DNA from: Comamonadaceae bacterium
GTDB lineage: Bacteria; Pseudomonadota; Gammaproteobacteria; Burkholderiales; Burkholderiaceae_C
Assembly: GCA_947451445.1 (NCBI GenBank)
Contig: CANFZJ010000045.1
Coordinates: 1-13,400, forward strand
DNA: 13,400 nt
Reading direction: 5' to 3'
A program made the position numbers and the translations under genes. The notes beneath the pieces were generated by a model. That model ran no database searches. It was not told the origin of the DNA and saw only the letters and a list, made by a program, of their open reading frames with translations. Positions 12,307 through 13,400 of the stretch are shown piece by piece. Position 1 is the first letter of the stretch, and every line of letters starts with the position of its first letter.

Positions 12307-13400
12307 GCAAGTCTTTCACCGCCACGGCCAGCGCATCGACCAGCCGCTGCACGTCTTGCGCGGTGTGGGCGGCGCTGAGGGTGATGCGCAGCCGCGCCGT
12401 GCCTACGGGCACGGTGGGCGGACGGATGGCGGGCACCCACAGTCCCTGGGCGTCCAGCGCAGCGGACAGGGCCAGCGCGGCGGCGTTGTCGCCGACGATC
12501 AGCGGCTGGATGGCAGTAGCCGAATCGGCCAAACTCCAGCCCAGATCTGCGTGGGCAGCTATCAATTCTGACAATTGCTTGCGCAGCTGAACAATCAACT
12601 GCTGCAGCTGCGCCCGGCGCTGATCGCCCTCCTCGCCTGCCATCAACGCCAAGCTGGCGCTGGCGGCGTGGGCGATGGCGGGCGGGGCGGCGGTGGTGTA
12701 GATGTAGGGGCGGGCGGTTTGCACCAGCCAGTCCACGATGGTGGGGTGGGCGGCTATGAAGGCCCCGCCCACGCCTGCGGCCTTGCCCAGCGTGCCCATG
12801 TAGATCAGCCGTTCGCTATTCAATCCAAAGTGCGCCAGACTACCTCGGCCCTGCGCGCCCAGCACGCCGAAGCCGTGGGCGTCGTCTACCACCAGCCAGG
12901 CGTCGTATTTGTCGGCCAGGGCCAACATGGCGGGCAGGTCGGCCAGGTCGCCGTCCATGCTGAACACGGCGTCGGTGAGGATGAGCTTGATCGGCGTGTC
13001 GCAGGCCGCCAGCTGGCGCTCCAGCACCACCAGATTGCGGTGGGCGTAGCGGTGCAGCGGGGCTTTGGACAGCAGCGCGCCATCGACCAGCGAGGCGTGG
13101 TTTAGCTTGTCTGCAAAAATCGTAGCACCCTGCGCAGACAGGGCCTGCGCTAGCGCCATATTTGCCATATAACCGGTGCAGAAGCTCACGGCCTTGGCAG
13201 CGGGGATGTGGGGGGCCAGCCAGGCGGCCAGTTCGGCCTCCAGCGTGGCGTGGGCCAACGAGTGGCCGCTGACCAGGTGCGATGCGCCGCTGCCCGCGCC
13301 AAAGCGGCGTGCGCCCTCGGCCACGGCCTCCACCAGCGCCGGGTGGTTGGCCAGGCCCAGGTAGTCGTTGCTGCAAAACGCCAGCAGGTCGAGCCCATCC
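12299..13400 (-). CDS. bioF: 8-amino-7-oxononanoate synthase, N-terminus beyond the right edge
   Basis: BioF is a PLP enzyme that condenses pimeloyl-ACP (or -CoA) with L-alanine to give KAPA, the first committed biotin step. The visible part has 366 residues and enters at DGLDLLAFCSNDYLGLANHP, a segment close to the start of the mature family fold, so only a short N-terminus is missing. Later blocks are GAGSGASHLVSGHSLAH, TGYMANMALAQAL, LNHASLVDG, TDAVFSMDGDLADL, VVDDAHGFGVLG and GTLGKAAGVGGAF, where the lysine codon at 12782-12784 should carry PLP. The GTG at 13333 is internal and not the start. Two repeat-like stretches (13107-13167 and 12538-12577) lie within it without obvious damage. Confidence 0.95.
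   Translation of the reverse strand, partial: DGLDLLAFCSNDYLGLANHPALVEAVAEGARRFGAGSGASHLVSGHSLAHATLEAELAAWLAPHIPAAKAVSFCTGYMANMALAQALSAQGATIFADKLNHASLVDGALLSKAPLHRYAHRNLVVLERQLAACDTPIKLILTDAVFSMDGDLADLPAMLALADKYDAWLVVDDAHGFGVLGAQGRGSLAHFGLNSERLIYMGTLGKAAGVGGAFIAAHPTIVDWLVQTARPYIYTTAAPPAIAHAASASLALMAGEEGDQRRAQLQQLIVQLRKQLSELIAAHADLGWSLADSATAIQPLIVGDNAAALALSAALDAQGLWVPAIRPPTVPVGTARLRITLSAAHTAQDVQRLVDALAVAVKDLHA
12538..12577 (-). repeat. Partial 61-nt repeat-like stretch in bioF
   Basis: On the minus strand, AATTGATAGC (12567-12558) followed by TGCCCACGCA (12557-12548) matches positions 11-30 of intergenic copy A at 16 of 20 positions. The match fades after position 40. It stands out as an AT-containing patch in GC-rich bioF and is in sense orientation. 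Confidence 0.35.
13107..13167 (+). repeat. 61-nt repeat copy inside bioF
   Basis: It aligns gap-free with intergenic copy B at about two thirds of positions, best on the right half: TGCGCA ending at position 30, GCCTGCGCTAGCGC at positions 38-51 and CATATTTGCC at 51-60. It lies antisense to bioF and encodes the conserved stretch from TGYMAN to about ATIFAD, which keeps the length expected of BioF proteins. Confidence 0.55.

Noticed and set aside
12812..12832. Possible seventh copy of the 61-nt repeat in bioF
   Set aside because: Only the first 20 positions (TTCGCTATT, AATCCAAAG) resemble the family; the remaining 40 do not follow the register, so chance similarity is likely.

Overview
The window is GC-rich, densely coding bacterial DNA and looks like a betaproteobacterium of the Burkholderiales, most likely a Comamonadaceae member (Rhodoferax/Acidovorax/Polaromonas type). 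This rests on gene content (purE-purK-Sua5, a CGPC-type CnoX, bioF-bioD), on protein similarity to those lineages as I remember it, and on several families of short interspersed repeats. No rRNA, tRNA, CRISPR array or complete transposase gene was seen.

Layout from left to right. (1) The 5' part of a leftward lipoprotein gene with a GDS(L)-type esterase motif runs off the left edge (1-356). A 159-bp perfectly centred palindromic, MITE-like element (378-536) sits about 20 bp upstream of its start. (2) A leftward, translationally coupled set purE-purK-tsaC/sua5 (3249 down to 579) covers a purine step and the threonylcarbamoyl-AMP step of tRNA t6A synthesis. (3) After a hairpin-rich divergent gap comes rightward cnoX (3442-4401), a thioredoxin-TPR co-chaperone. 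(4) A leftward ABC importer of the PhnCDE type follows: phnD (7993-7139), a repeat-filled gap (6956-7138), then phnC, phnE and phnE with ATGA start/stop overlaps (6955-4474). Upstream of it and on the same strand lie a DJ-1/PfpI protein and a ribbon-helix-helix protein (9049-8051). (5) An isolated rightward gene of visibly lower GC encodes a DUF2806-like protein (9340-10374). (6) A leftward operon bioF-bioD-cytochrome P450 (from beyond 13400 down to 10415) has overlapping genes throughout. It suggests a P450 serving biotin synthesis, comparable in role to Bacillus BioI.

Two signals deserve most attention. The first is the coupling of the P450 to bioF-bioD. The second is a 61-nt, gapless, degenerate repeat family. 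It has two clear copies in gaps (4403-4463 and 6957-7017). It also has copies inside coding sequence: a clear one in purK (2016-2076), a good one in bioF (13107-13167), and weaker ones in cnoX (4018-4078) and bioF (12538-12577). The proteins keep a normal-looking length there, as if the repeat had overwritten coding sequence rather than inserted into it.
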